Part shown: positions 20,969-29,300 of the stretch, piece after piece
Layout: every line of letters begins with the position of its first letter
Position numbering within the stretch: the stretch's first letter is position 1
Origin: Anaerotignum sp.
GTDB taxonomy: Bacteria; Bacillota; Clostridia; Lachnospirales; Anaerotignaceae
Assembly: GCF_017483025.1 (NCBI RefSeq)
Contig: NZ_JAFUMA010000054.1
Location: 1-44,227 of the forward strand
Direction: 5' to 3'
Length of the DNA: 44,227 nucleotides
Notes under the pieces: model-generated
What the model saw: only the letters and a program-made list of their open reading frames with translations
What the model was told of the DNA's origin: nothing
The model's database searches: none
Program-made: the position numbers and the translations under genes

Positions 20969-22077
20969 TTTCTTGCCTCCAGATAGAGTTTTTCAATTCT
21001 TCTTGTCATCTTATCCGCCAGGAAGGTGCTTTCCGCATCCTTCTTCGCCTGTTCGCCAAAGGCTTTGCGTTTTGCATCATCCGCCAGCAGTTCTTCTAAG
21101 CAGTTGGCCAAAGCGTCGCTGTCGCCAATGGGAATCAAAAAACCATTTTCGCCGTGTTTGATGACTTCTGCCACGCCGCCGCTGTCAGTGCCCACCGCAG
21201 GAATGCCTGCGATCATGCTTTCCAGAATGGACAAACACAATGCTTCCGCCTTAGATGTGATGACTGCGATATCCAGTGCCGCTTCGATTTTTTCTACATC
21301 CTTTAAGAAGCCTGTAAAAGTCACATTTTCACTGATGCCCAGTTCTGCAGCCCTTCTTTCCAGTTCCTCTCTTAAACTGCCGTCGCCAATGACATAGAAT
21401 CGCACATCCTTACGGTTTTCCAGCACTTTTTTCGCACCCTCTAAGAATGTTTCATGGTCTTTGACTTCTTCCAGTCTGGCAACCATGCCAACAGCCTTTT
21501 CGCCTTCTTTACCGCCGAAGGAAGCCAGCAGGTCTGCTTTTTCTTCTGCCGAAGGGATAGGGATACGTTCAATGCCATTATAAACCACTGCGATCTGTTC
21601 AGGATGGGTACCGCCGTGTACCATACTGCGGCGAACCGCTCTGCTGACCGCAATAATTTTATCGCTGAAAGTGGCATTGACTCCTCTGCGGATGATCTTT
21701 TTAGGCAGGGGGCCGGGGGCAGATTCCATGCAGTGCTTCGTATTGAAAATCTGCGGCACCAGAGCCACTCTTGCCGCCATACGGGCTGTCATGCTGGCAT
21801 GGGTGTGTACGATATCCGGTTTTTCCTGACGGAACACCTTCACCAGTGCTTTCATGGCCTTTTTGTCGAAGGACTTGTCCTCCATCTCTTCCATGGCAAT
21901 AACAGGAACATCCAGTTCCTCTACCGCAGGAAGGAGCAGGCTGTCATGGGGCAGAACGACCTTTACCTCAAATTTGTCTCTATTATGATATTTCAAATAA
22001 TACAGCAGCCAGCGCCCCGCGCCGCCGATGTTTCTGTCCGTCAATACATGGAGGACTTTCATTTTTTTCTCCATCAT
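20965..22077 (-). CDS. GT4-family glycosyltransferase
   Basis: A 370-residue GT-B fold glycosyltransferase of family 4, predicted to act at the cytoplasmic membrane face on a lipid-linked glycan. Visible features are DRNIGGAGRWLLYY at the start (acceptor-side loop), DIVHTHASMTARMAA, the linker VVYNGIERIPIP, GMVARLEEVKDHETF, and the donor-site segment SKAEALCLSILESMIAGIPA with the E-x7-E motif. Donor and acceptor sugars cannot be read from sequence. It overlaps the upstream fusion gene and the downstream DUF4330 gene by four bases each, behind a GGAGGAAAG site, so it is in the middle of a translationally coupled operon. Together with TagA and the GT4-CsaB fusion it gives three glycosyltransferase activities for the repeat unit. 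Confidence 0.9.
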   Translation of the reverse strand: MMEKKMKVLHVLTDRNIGGAGRWLLYYLKYHNRDKFEVKVVLPHDSLLLPAVEELDVPVIAMEEMEDKSFDKKAMKALVKVFRQEKPDIVHTHASMTARMAARVALVPQIFNTKHCMESAPGPLPKKIIRRGVNATFSDKIIAVSRAVRRSMVHGGTHPEQIAVVYNGIERIPIPSAEEKADLLASFGGKEGEKAVGMVARLEEVKDHETFLEGAKKVLENRKDVRFYVIGDGSLREELERRAAELGISENVTFTGFLKDVEKIEAALDIAVITSKAEALCLSILESMIAGIPAVGTDSGGVAEVIKHGENGFLIPIGDSDALANCLEELLADDAKRKAFGEQAKKDAESTFLADKMTRRIEKLYLEARK

Positions 22078-25000
22078 CTTTCCTCCGTTTCTCTTTCGCC
22101 CTTCTTTTCACCGACGCGCACTGCTGCCATGCCAATGCCGATAAAGCACCAGAAGAACAGCACGATGCGGTAATCGAACCAAAGGTGGTCTGTGATGCCC
22201 TGCAGCAAAAGCCCCGCAAAGCCGCCGAAAACTGCCCCCAAAAGGAACTTGAATCGTTTCGGCACAACTCTCATGGCGCTGTACAGCTTCTGGAAGAAGA
22301 AGATAAACAGCAGCACCATCACGATGAAACCAATCACACCCAGTTCGATAAATTCCTGCAGGAACAGGTTATGGGCGTGATATGCATTCGCCGCCTCAAA
22401 GGAGAACAGCGGATAGATCTGATTGAAAGCGCCGACGCCGATACCCGTCGCCCAGTAATGACGAATAATATCAAAGGCCGCGCTGTAAATAGACATTCGA
22501 TAGAGGGACGAAGAGTCGCTCATGGTAACAGAGCTTGCCAGTCTCGCCCAAAGACTTGCCGGCAGGATGAAAGGCATCATCAGAAGCAGGATAATGCCCA
22601 GAGGAATGAGTCTCTTTTCGGAAAGCAAAACAAACAGCCCTGCAGAGAACATCAGCCCCAGCATCGCCCCACGGGAACCCGTTGCCACCAGACCAAGGCA
22701 AATGACACCAAAGCAAGCCGTATAATACAATCTGCCAAACCAGTTCCGCATCTTCCACATCATGCCTGCCGCCAGAGAGCCTACCAGAATCAGGTATTCG
22801 CCCAGAACGTTGGGGTTATTGAATGTAGCATAGGCACGAGTGGTGATATCAAAGCTTTCCGCATCCACCCATGCAGCATCCATTTCTACGCCAACGATAT
22901 ACTGATAAACCGCATACAGCGCGATCAATGCGCCCATGCTCACCAGCACCCAAAGGATAAAATCCAGTTTTTCCTCTGTATCGATGGCATCCTTCGCCAC
23001 GAAGAACACCGCCATCAGAATCAGGAACAGACAAGTCGCTAAAATGGCTGTAGGGAAAGCATAGCTTGTCACCCCTGCGTAGAGAACACAGGCCGCGAAA
23101 CAGCCCAGCAGCACGCTTACCATACTTGTTTTCTGCATTTTGATACGTCCCAGAAAAAGCTGTACGAAATACAGGGCAAATGTCCCCAGAACCAATACCG
23201 CCAGCAGCATGGTCGGGAAAATAGGGATCGCCGCCACGATGGCCGCCAGGCACAGAATCAGGAAATTCTGATTGAATACACGGAAAATAAAGCTTTCGCC
23301 CATGGCAACCGCCAGTCCGTTGCTCTTTCTGCGCACTGCCATGCCGCTCCACTGGGTCAGGTTTCTCCAGAAGCGAGGCAGAACACCATACTGCGTATGC
23401 AGATACTTGTCCCAGTTTGCCCGCAGGAAATGCAGGATAGCGCTGTTTTCAAAGGCATTTTTCCAGCTTGCGCAAATCTTCGCATAAATGCTATAGGCAA
23501 TGCTGTCCATCCAAATCACCATCAGCACGTTCCAGATGCGCTCGACCACACGGAAGCAGAAACTATCTTCAATGACAAAAGAAATCTTTTCAATCATAGA
23601 ATATGTTCTCCATTTTTTCTTTCTTCTTTGAGAGGAAACCGCGGTGCTTTCCGCAGCAGCTTCGCCGCCTTTTCCCCTTCTCAAGATTTTTTTGATGATA
23701 TCAAATACAAAATCGCTTTCTTCGATTTTCAGAATTTTCGCAAAAACCATATAGGACACAACGCCCACGCCGCCGCAAAGGCAAAGCAGGATGATCTGCC
23801 CGATCAGGCCACCCAGAACAGACGCTGCCGCCATTCTGCAGCCGACCACCAGCACCAGCATCCCCACCGCCGCAAGGAACATTTTGCCGATCTGCCCGAT
23901 GAGGGACTTGTCCAGAATATCGGGATACTGCTTTACCGCAGGAATCATCAGGACTGCTGCCGCCGCTGTGGAAGAAACCGCCGCTGCCAGCGCCAAACCG
24001 CCAATGCCCATAGGTTTCAGCAGCAGCCAGCAAAGCACTGCATTGATGACGATGGAAACCAGACCGGAATAGAAAGGTGTTTTCCCATCCTGATTTGCAT
24101 AGAAGGCACGACTCAGGATATTCTGCACGCCATAGCCCACCATGCCCAGAGCAAAGAAGAACAATGCCTTGGAAGTCAGTTCTGTTGCCAGCATATCGAA
24201 GGCACCGCGTTTATAAATCAAAGTAACGATAGGTTCGGCCAGCGCCATCAGACCCACCGTCATAGGAATCAACAGGAAGATCATGGCTTTCAGCGTCCCT
24301 CTTACTGCCAGACCAAATTCCTTTTTATCCTCCGTCATGCGGGAAAATTTCGGGAATACCATGTTTGCAATCGCCAAAACGAATACGCCAACAATGATAG
24401 TATACAGGTTATTGGCATATTCCAGCGCAGAAACGCCCAGTTCGCCGTTTGTCACATTCCCGCTGGAAAGCTGGGATGCAAAACGGGTATTTACCATAAA
24501 ATTGATGGGCTGGATCCATGTGCTGACCATCACAGGCAGCATCAGCTTGCCGATCTTTTTCAGCCCTTCGTCCTTGAAATGAAAATCAGGACGATAGTGA
24601 TAGCCCTTCTGATGCAGGGAAGGGATCTGGATGATGGCCTGCATCGCCCAACCAATGAGGAAAGCAACCGTCAAACCAAAAATACCGAATTTTTCATTGA
24701 AGAAAATATAATATACGATCAATACGCCGTTGGACGCCACACTCAACGCCGCAGGCACATTGAATTCTTCCAGCGACTGCAGGATACCAACAAAAGAGAA
24801 CGCCACCGCCGTAAACAGCATCGTGGGAAACAGCATGCGCAAAAGTTCCACGCAAAGTTCCGCCGTCGTCACATCATACCCGGGAGCGATCAGCCACGTC
24901 AGGGGTTCTGCCAATACCATACCCAACAGCATCATCACAATGGTCACTGTAGAGATCATGGTAATAAAGCGGTTCGCCAGCGCAAAAGCTTCTTCTTTTC

Positions 25001-25241
25001 CTTTTTTCTGCAGATATTCTACAAAAATGGGGATAAAGCTGGCAGAGATGGCAGATGCGAAAATCACATCAAAAAACGTACGGGGGATACGGCTTGCCAG
25101 CAAAAACGCTGCCGCTTCCATCCCTGTGGCATAGTTTGCCGCCAAAAGCTGCTCTCGCACCAGTCCCAATATTTTCCCAAATAGGGTGATTAACATCATA
25201 AAGCTGACGGTCTTCACCGCCTGATTGCCTTTTTCCGACAT
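22074..25241 (-). CDS. Fusion of MurJ-type flippase and O-antigen ligase/Wzy-type polymerase
   Basis: This 1055-residue protein combines two polytopic membrane proteins. Residues 1 to about 520 are a MurJ/MviN flippase: GLVREQLLAAN in helix 1, RIPRTFFDVIFASAISASF, and SRAFYANQDGKTPF, with about 14 helices. A basic, soluble linker (about 520-545) leads into residues 549-1055, a Wzy/WaaL-like domain with FNNPNVLGEYLIL, TGSRGAMLG and AYHAHNLFLQEFIELG in the large-loop region. Such proteins flip and then polymerise or ligate undecaprenyl-linked glycans. Residue 549 is a Met (codon at 23597) preceded by TGGAG, so a separate polymerase could still be made internally. The real start at 25241 follows AGGAG. 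Placement in the glycopolymer operon suggests it is the Wzx/Wzy pair of that pathway, not the lipid II flippase, although MurJ similarity leaves that open. Confidence 0.88.
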   Translation of the reverse strand: MSEKGNQAVKTVSFMMLITLFGKILGLVREQLLAANYATGMEAAAFLLASRIPRTFFDVIFASAISASFIPIFVEYLQKKGKEEAFALANRFITMISTVTIVMMLLGMVLAEPLTWLIAPGYDVTTAELCVELLRMLFPTMLFTAVAFSFVGILQSLEEFNVPAALSVASNGVLIVYYIFFNEKFGIFGLTVAFLIGWAMQAIIQIPSLHQKGYHYRPDFHFKDEGLKKIGKLMLPVMVSTWIQPINFMVNTRFASQLSSGNVTNGELGVSALEYANNLYTIIVGVFVLAIANMVFPKFSRMTEDKKEFGLAVRGTLKAMIFLLIPMTVGLMALAEPIVTLIYKRGAFDMLATELTSKALFFFALGMVGYGVQNILSRAFYANQDGKTPFYSGLVSIVINAVLCWLLLKPMGIGGLALAAAVSSTAAAAVLMIPAVKQYPDILDKSLIGQIGKMFLAAVGMLVLVVGCRMAAASVLGGLIGQIILLCLCGGVGVVSYMVFAKILKIEESDFVFDIIKKILRRGKGGEAAAESTAVSSQRRKKKWRTYSMIEKISFVIEDSFCFRVVERIWNVLMVIWMDSIAYSIYAKICASWKNAFENSAILHFLRANWDKYLHTQYGVLPRFWRNLTQWSGMAVRRKSNGLAVAMGESFIFRVFNQNFLILCLAAIVAAIPIFPTMLLAVLVLGTFALYFVQLFLGRIKMQKTSMVSVLLGCFAACVLYAGVTSYAFPTAILATCLFLILMAVFFVAKDAIDTEEKLDFILWVLVSMGALIALYAVYQYIVGVEMDAAWVDAESFDITTRAYATFNNPNVLGEYLILVGSLAAGMMWKMRNWFGRLYYTACFGVICLGLVATGSRGAMLGLMFSAGLFVLLSEKRLIPLGIILLLMMPFILPASLWARLASSVTMSDSSSLYRMSIYSAAFDIIRHYWATGIGVGAFNQIYPLFSFEAANAYHAHNLFLQEFIELGVIGFIVMVLLFIFFFQKLYSAMRVVPKRFKFLLGAVFGGFAGLLLQGITDHLWFDYRIVLFFWCFIGIGMAAVRVGEKKGERETEER

Positions 25242-25277
25242 AATAAACTCCTAAAATCTATTTTAAAAATATTTTTC

Positions 25278-25331
25278 CAAAAAACACAATAAGATGGGCA
25301 AGTGTGTCAATTGCACATCTTTACCCATCTT
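25278..25331 (-). terminator. Terminator of the phosphodiester glycosidase gene
   Basis: On the minus strand AAGATGGG (25331-25324) pairs with CCCATCTT (25298-25291), with inner GTG/CAC and AAG/CTT pairs, followed by ATTGTG and six T. It ends the upstream gene and overlaps the predicted start site of the murJ-wzy transcript. Confidence 0.7.
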
Positions 25332-25333
25332 AT

Positions 25334-25362
25334 ATAGTACCTTATTCTATTGATTTTTACAA
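25334..25362 (-). promoter_or_regulatory. Predicted promoter of the glycopolymer operon
   Basis: On the minus strand TTGTAA (25362-25357) is followed after 17 bases by TACTAT (25339-25334), about 95 bases before the murJ-wzy start. The transcript would begin inside the left arm of the preceding terminator hairpin. Confidence 0.5.
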
Positions 25363-25403
25363 GGAAACCGGGCAATTTTAACCCTTAAAATTCCCTTAAT
25401 TTT

Positions 25404-27770
25404 TTATTTGATATTGACTGCTTCGTAAGCCACATTTCCATCCTTCACGCGGAAACGCAGCATGGTGTAATTCTGGTTTACTGTGCCGTCTGCCTTCCAA
25501 AGGTTTGGCAGGTTGATATAACGTACGCCATCCTTTGTGGAAACCCAATAGCTTGTGTTGTAGCAGGAGATGACAAAGACCTTTTTCCCCTGTTCCACAT
25601 ATTTATTCAGAATCGCGCGGAAATAGCTTGTTTCCGCCGCAGATGTAAAATCGGAAGGTGTTTTATCCATCACCAGAACGATGGTATCGTTACCTGCATT
25701 CTCAATATCCCTTGTGAAGCTTGCCCACTGGGTAGGGTCTGTAGCTGTGATGCCGCCCTTTGCCGCAGAGATCATCGCCAGGCTCACGCCGCCCCTGTTC
25801 AGGAAACGATAGCCGCCTGTCCAGCTGAGGGAATCCAGCTTCTTCGCAGACTGGATATCATTTGCACCGCCGTAGATGGCAACGCTGGCATTGGCATCCA
25901 CATAGGATTTCACCTTGCTTCTTGCGCTGTTGTATGTTTCAGCTGTAATTTCTTTCTCTCCTGTGTAAGCGATCTTGCCCGCTACGTTGAAGTAATATGC
26001 GCCGTCATTTTTCTTTGTCACTGTCTGGTTCAGCACATCCTTTGCCGCTGTGGCTGTGGGTGCTTTCACCGCTGTAGTATTGCCGACAGTTACTGTGATA
26101 TAAGCAACTACACCATCTTTTTCACACTTGATGTAGGTAGAACCTTCTTTTTTCGCTGTGAAAACATTGCCGGAAACAGAGCCGATGCTGGAATCCCCCA
26201 CAGTATATTTCGTGCTGGTAGATGCCCAGTAGGAGAAGCCATCCTGGTCATAGGCATTCATGGCGATCGTTGCTGTTTCGCCCGCCTTTGTCAGCTTGAT
26301 GCTGTCGCTGGTGGGTTTCAGTCTTGCCACCTTGCCGCTGACAACGCTGGTCTGATATGCCACCATATCGTCATACATTGCTGTCACCGCAAATGTGCCG
26401 CTGGTGCTGGGGGTGAATACATAGCCATTCCATGTACCTTTTACGCCAATGGCTTCCATTTTCACTGCGCTGGCAGGAATTTCGATACGATTGTAGTATT
26501 TATCCAGCCCATATACAGTAAAGGCGATCTCTTTCCCTGCTAAAGTTCTTGTCATGGAAGGCTGAATAGCAATCTGTTCCACTTTGCCTTTCTTTGCATT
26601 CTGGAAAATGCCGACAGCGTTGATGACTTTTCTTTCGGAGCCTTCGGAAACTTCATTCTGTACGGTCAAAGAAGAATTTTCTGTAGTCTTTGCGACCATC
26701 GTAGAGGAGCCGCCGCCGTCCAGATGCATAGCTTCATAGGCACCGTATTCCTGCATCAGAAGGCCCATTTCCCAGTGGGTTGCGCCGATGCTGTCGCCTC
26801 TGCCGTCAACGACCATGAAAATAGCTGTGTTACCGTCCTTGGAAACACCAAAAGCCGTTCTGGGCTGTCTGCCTGCGGCAACGATGGAGTTCACTGTAGT
26901 GATCTTGCCATCCACCAGCAGTTTGCCGCCGCCGCCAAAGGATGTTTCAATTTCGTCTAAGTCAACGGAAGAAGTGATATCCAGTGTGATTTTGTCCCCT
27001 GCTTCAAACATGTATGCCGCATTGGTGCGATAATCGCCGCTCATCACGATCAGATAGCCATCTTCGGGTACGGTTACGGTTTCACCCTTCTGAGAAACGT
27101 ATGTAATTTCATCATCTTCCACTACGAATTTCACCAGATTTTCGAAACGTTTATCCAGGCTGGATGTATCCTTCATGGCATTTCTGTCCAGATAAATAGG
27201 GAATACCATGGAAGTTACTTTATTCAGGGATGCCAGTTCGATCATCTTTTTCTCATTGCCGAATTTGGCTGTCATGGTGAAATAATCGAAGAAGGGGTTG
27301 CCGTCCTCATCCATGAAGAAGGCCGCATACTGCCCTTCACTCTTATTCAGACTCGTCCCCGCGGAAATCACTTCGCCATCACGGACGATAGGGCCGAATG
27401 CCGCGGAATAGGAACCGCTCAAGCCGAAGAAGTCAGAGTTTACCCCTGCCACAGCGCCATTGTCGGTCAGCAGTTTCTTTACTGTTTCTTTCAGACCATA
27501 ATCCCCTGTGGTTTCCACTTCCTTGATTTCCAGTGTGCTTTCCGTCAGGTCGACCTTCAGCACATGGATATTCTGGATACCTGCGTCCGTCATACGGCTG
27601 CTTTTTTCGTATGTCACCCCACGGGTCACTGTTTTTTCTGTTTTCTGGTCATAATAAGTCGTTGCCGCATAGGCTGTTTCCTCCCCGAAATAACTCAGGG
27701 GAGAAAGCAGCATCATCGCCGCCAGAGCCATCCCCATGGCCCGCTTCGCCAGCTTTTTGTTTCTGTTCAT
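25404..27770 (-). CDS. Secreted phosphodiester glycosidase-family protein (NAGPA domain)
   Basis: This 788-residue protein is exported: a basic start, a hydrophobic stretch at residues 9-25 and a likely signal-peptidase site after TAYA (residue 35). A NAGPA-type (phosphodiester glycosidase) domain covers about residues 85-390, with GVNSDFFG, GRQPRTAFGVSKDG and the core MHLDGGGSSTMV near 349-358. It is followed by Ig-like/Big-type repeats (about 395-565) and a C-terminal domain of about 190 residues resembling a metallophosphatase-like unit seen in related clostridial proteins, but without an obvious metal-binding set. The human NAGPA removes GlcNAc from a phosphodiester; the bacterial relatives are thought to trim glycosyl phosphodiesters on wall polymers. 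It lies just upstream of the polymer operon with its own terminator. AAGGAG and GAGGG precede the start. Confidence 0.85.
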   Translation of the reverse strand: MNRNKKLAKRAMGMALAAMMLLSPLSYFGEETAYAATTYYDQKTEKTVTRGVTYEKSSRMTDAGIQNIHVLKVDLTESTLEIKEVETTGDYGLKETVKKLLTDNGAVAGVNSDFFGLSGSYSAAFGPIVRDGEVISAGTSLNKSEGQYAAFFMDEDGNPFFDYFTMTAKFGNEKKMIELASLNKVTSMVFPIYLDRNAMKDTSSLDKRFENLVKFVVEDDEITYVSQKGETVTVPEDGYLIVMSGDYRTNAAYMFEAGDKITLDITSSVDLDEIETSFGGGGKLLVDGKITTVNSIVAAGRQPRTAFGVSKDGNTAIFMVVDGRGDSIGATHWEMGLLMQEYGAYEAMHLDGGGSSTMVAKTTENSSLTVQNEVSEGSERKVINAVGIFQNAKKGKVEQIAIQPSMTRTLAGKEIAFTVYGLDKYYNRIEIPASAVKMEAIGVKGTWNGYVFTPSTSGTFAVTAMYDDMVAYQTSVVSGKVARLKPTSDSIKLTKAGETATIAMNAYDQDGFSYWASTSTKYTVGDSSIGSVSGNVFTAKKEGSTYIKCEKDGVVAYITVTVGNTTAVKAPTATAAKDVLNQTVTKKNDGAYYFNVAGKIAYTGEKEITAETYNSARSKVKSYVDANASVAIYGGANDIQSAKKLDSLSWTGGYRFLNRGGVSLAMISAAKGGITATDPTQWASFTRDIENAGNDTIVLVMDKTPSDFTSAAETSYFRAILNKYVEQGKKVFVISCYNTSYWVSTKDGVRYINLPNLWKADGTVNQNYTMLRFRVKDGNVAYEAVNIK

Positions 27771-27908
27771 TCCCTCATCTCCTTATCAAAATACCTTTTT
27801 ATTCAGACGGAACTCTTCTCCAAAAGTTCCACGAATTTTCTAATTATGTAAATCATCATAACATAAAAGACTGCACTTTTGTTCATTTTCAGAAAAATTT
27901 AAGAAAAC

Positions 27909-27944
27909 TGTAAAAATTAAAAAGGGACACGAAACCTCGTGTCC
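27909..27944 (-). terminator. Terminator of the scf-decarboxylase operon
   Basis: On the minus strand GGACACGA (27944-27937) pairs perfectly with TCGTGTCC (27932-27925) around a four-base loop and is followed by CTTTTTAATTTTT. It begins six bases after the decarboxylase stop. Confidence 0.88.
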
Positions 27945-27950
27945 ACAAAA

Positions 27951-29300
27951 TCATTCTTTCACTACTTCGATTTTTTCAATGCCATAGGCATTAAAAAGTT
28001 CCACCATTTCCCCTGTGATCTCTTCCCCGCTGGCCGCAATGGGAATGGCAGGCGGGCAGGAAACGCAGGGACTGGCACAGATGCGCCCTACGGCATCTTC
28101 GATCGCTACTTCTTCCCATTGGCTGAACATAGCTTCTCTGATTTTCATTCTCTGCTTCGGCAGGATCAACGGCATCTGCACTGCCGTGATTTCTTCTTTT
28201 GCCTGCAGGCTGCTCAATGCAGAAAGGATTTTTTCAAAATCTCTGTCTCTGTTTTCCGGTGTTGCCATCAGTACCACTGCGTCCAGATCGGCAAATTCAC
28301 ATTCTACGTCATTTTTCCGCAGCATTTCGGCAACTTCTTCCCCTGTATAGCCCATTTTGCCTGTGAAAATGGTCAGTTTCAAAGGGTCGCCGTCCATGAT
28401 TTCCCACCCCTGTTTTTGCAGGAATGTTTTCACTGCCGCCACTTTTTCGATGGTCGCCGCCAGTTTTTCGGGATAGCCGTCCGCCAGATATTCGTTGCAT
28501 TTATCCAGAGACTGCATAATTAAATAAGAAGGACTAGTAGAGCCAAAAATCTCCATGGCTTTTTTCGCCTGATGGCCTACCTTTTCTGCCCATTCTTCGG
28601 ACAACTGCAGATAGGCACCGCCCGTCAGCACAGGCAGGGTCTTATGGGCAGAGTCGCAGCTCATGGCCGCCCCTAAGTCTATCGGGTGTTTGGAGGGCTG
28701 CAAAAATTTCAGATATGCCCCGTGGGCGTTATCCACCAGCAGAGGGATGCCCGCTTCTTTGCAGACTGCAGCCAAAGCCTTGATATCGGGGGAATATCCC
28801 AGATAATCGGGCGCAGTGATATAAACCGCAAAAGGCTTCTGTTTCATTTCTGCCAGTTTTTCTCCCACCTGTTCCGCCGTGATGGGGCAGGTGCAGAGGG
28901 AACTTCTCTCCCCTTCTTCCGGCATTAGCCATTCCACATCCAAGTCCATCAACGCACAGCTGTAGAGGAACGCCTTGTGGGCATTTCTTGCCGCCAGAAC
29001 GACAGGTCTTTCGCCTGTTCGTTCTGCCCCCTGCAATGCTAAAAACAGCATAGCACGGATGCACTGGGAAGAACCTTCTGTCCCATAAATCGTCTTGCCA
29101 AACTCAAACAGTTTCCCTGCATTGGCTTCGCTTTCCGCAATGATGCCTTCCGCATCATAAAGTTCATCGGCCCCTCTGATTTCCGTGATATCCATTTTTT
29201 CGCAGCCCAAAAAGGACACGCCCTTGTGTCCCGGCATATGGAGACGGGCCGTGTCCTTTTTCGCATAGCTATTCACAAAATCGCAAATAGGTGTTTTCAT
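27951..29300 (-). CDS. Orn/Lys/Arg decarboxylase-family PLP enzyme
   Basis: This 449-residue fold-type I PLP enzyme belongs to the Orn/Lys/Arg decarboxylase major-domain family, in the compact version without an N-terminal wing domain (as in B. subtilis SpeA/YaaO). Visible: RLHMPGHKGVSF near residue 20, IYGTEGSSQCIRAM for phosphate binding, VDNAHGAYL with Asp190 facing the pyridine nitrogen, and SAHKTLPVLTGGAYL with Lys220 as the Schiff-base lysine. The C-terminal domain follows with CPPAIPIAASGE. Products would be agmatine, cadaverine or putrescine; substrate cannot be read. Its ATG overlaps the stop of scfB by one base (TAATG), so it is translated with the SCIFF maturase. That coupling is unexplained and noted as a finding. 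Confidence 0.9.
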   Translation of the reverse strand: MKTPICDFVNSYAKKDTARLHMPGHKGVSFLGCEKMDITEIRGADELYDAEGIIAESEANAGKLFEFGKTIYGTEGSSQCIRAMLFLALQGAERTGERPVVLAARNAHKAFLYSCALMDLDVEWLMPEEGERSSLCTCPITAEQVGEKLAEMKQKPFAVYITAPDYLGYSPDIKALAAVCKEAGIPLLVDNAHGAYLKFLQPSKHPIDLGAAMSCDSAHKTLPVLTGGAYLQLSEEWAEKVGHQAKKAMEIFGSTSPSYLIMQSLDKCNEYLADGYPEKLAATIEKVAAVKTFLQKQGWEIMDGDPLKLTIFTGKMGYTGEEVAEMLRKNDVECEFADLDAVVLMATPENRDRDFEKILSALSSLQAKEEITAVQMPLILPKQRMKIREAMFSQWEEVAIEDAVGRICASPCVSCPPAIPIAASGEEITGEMVELFNAYGIEKIEVVKE

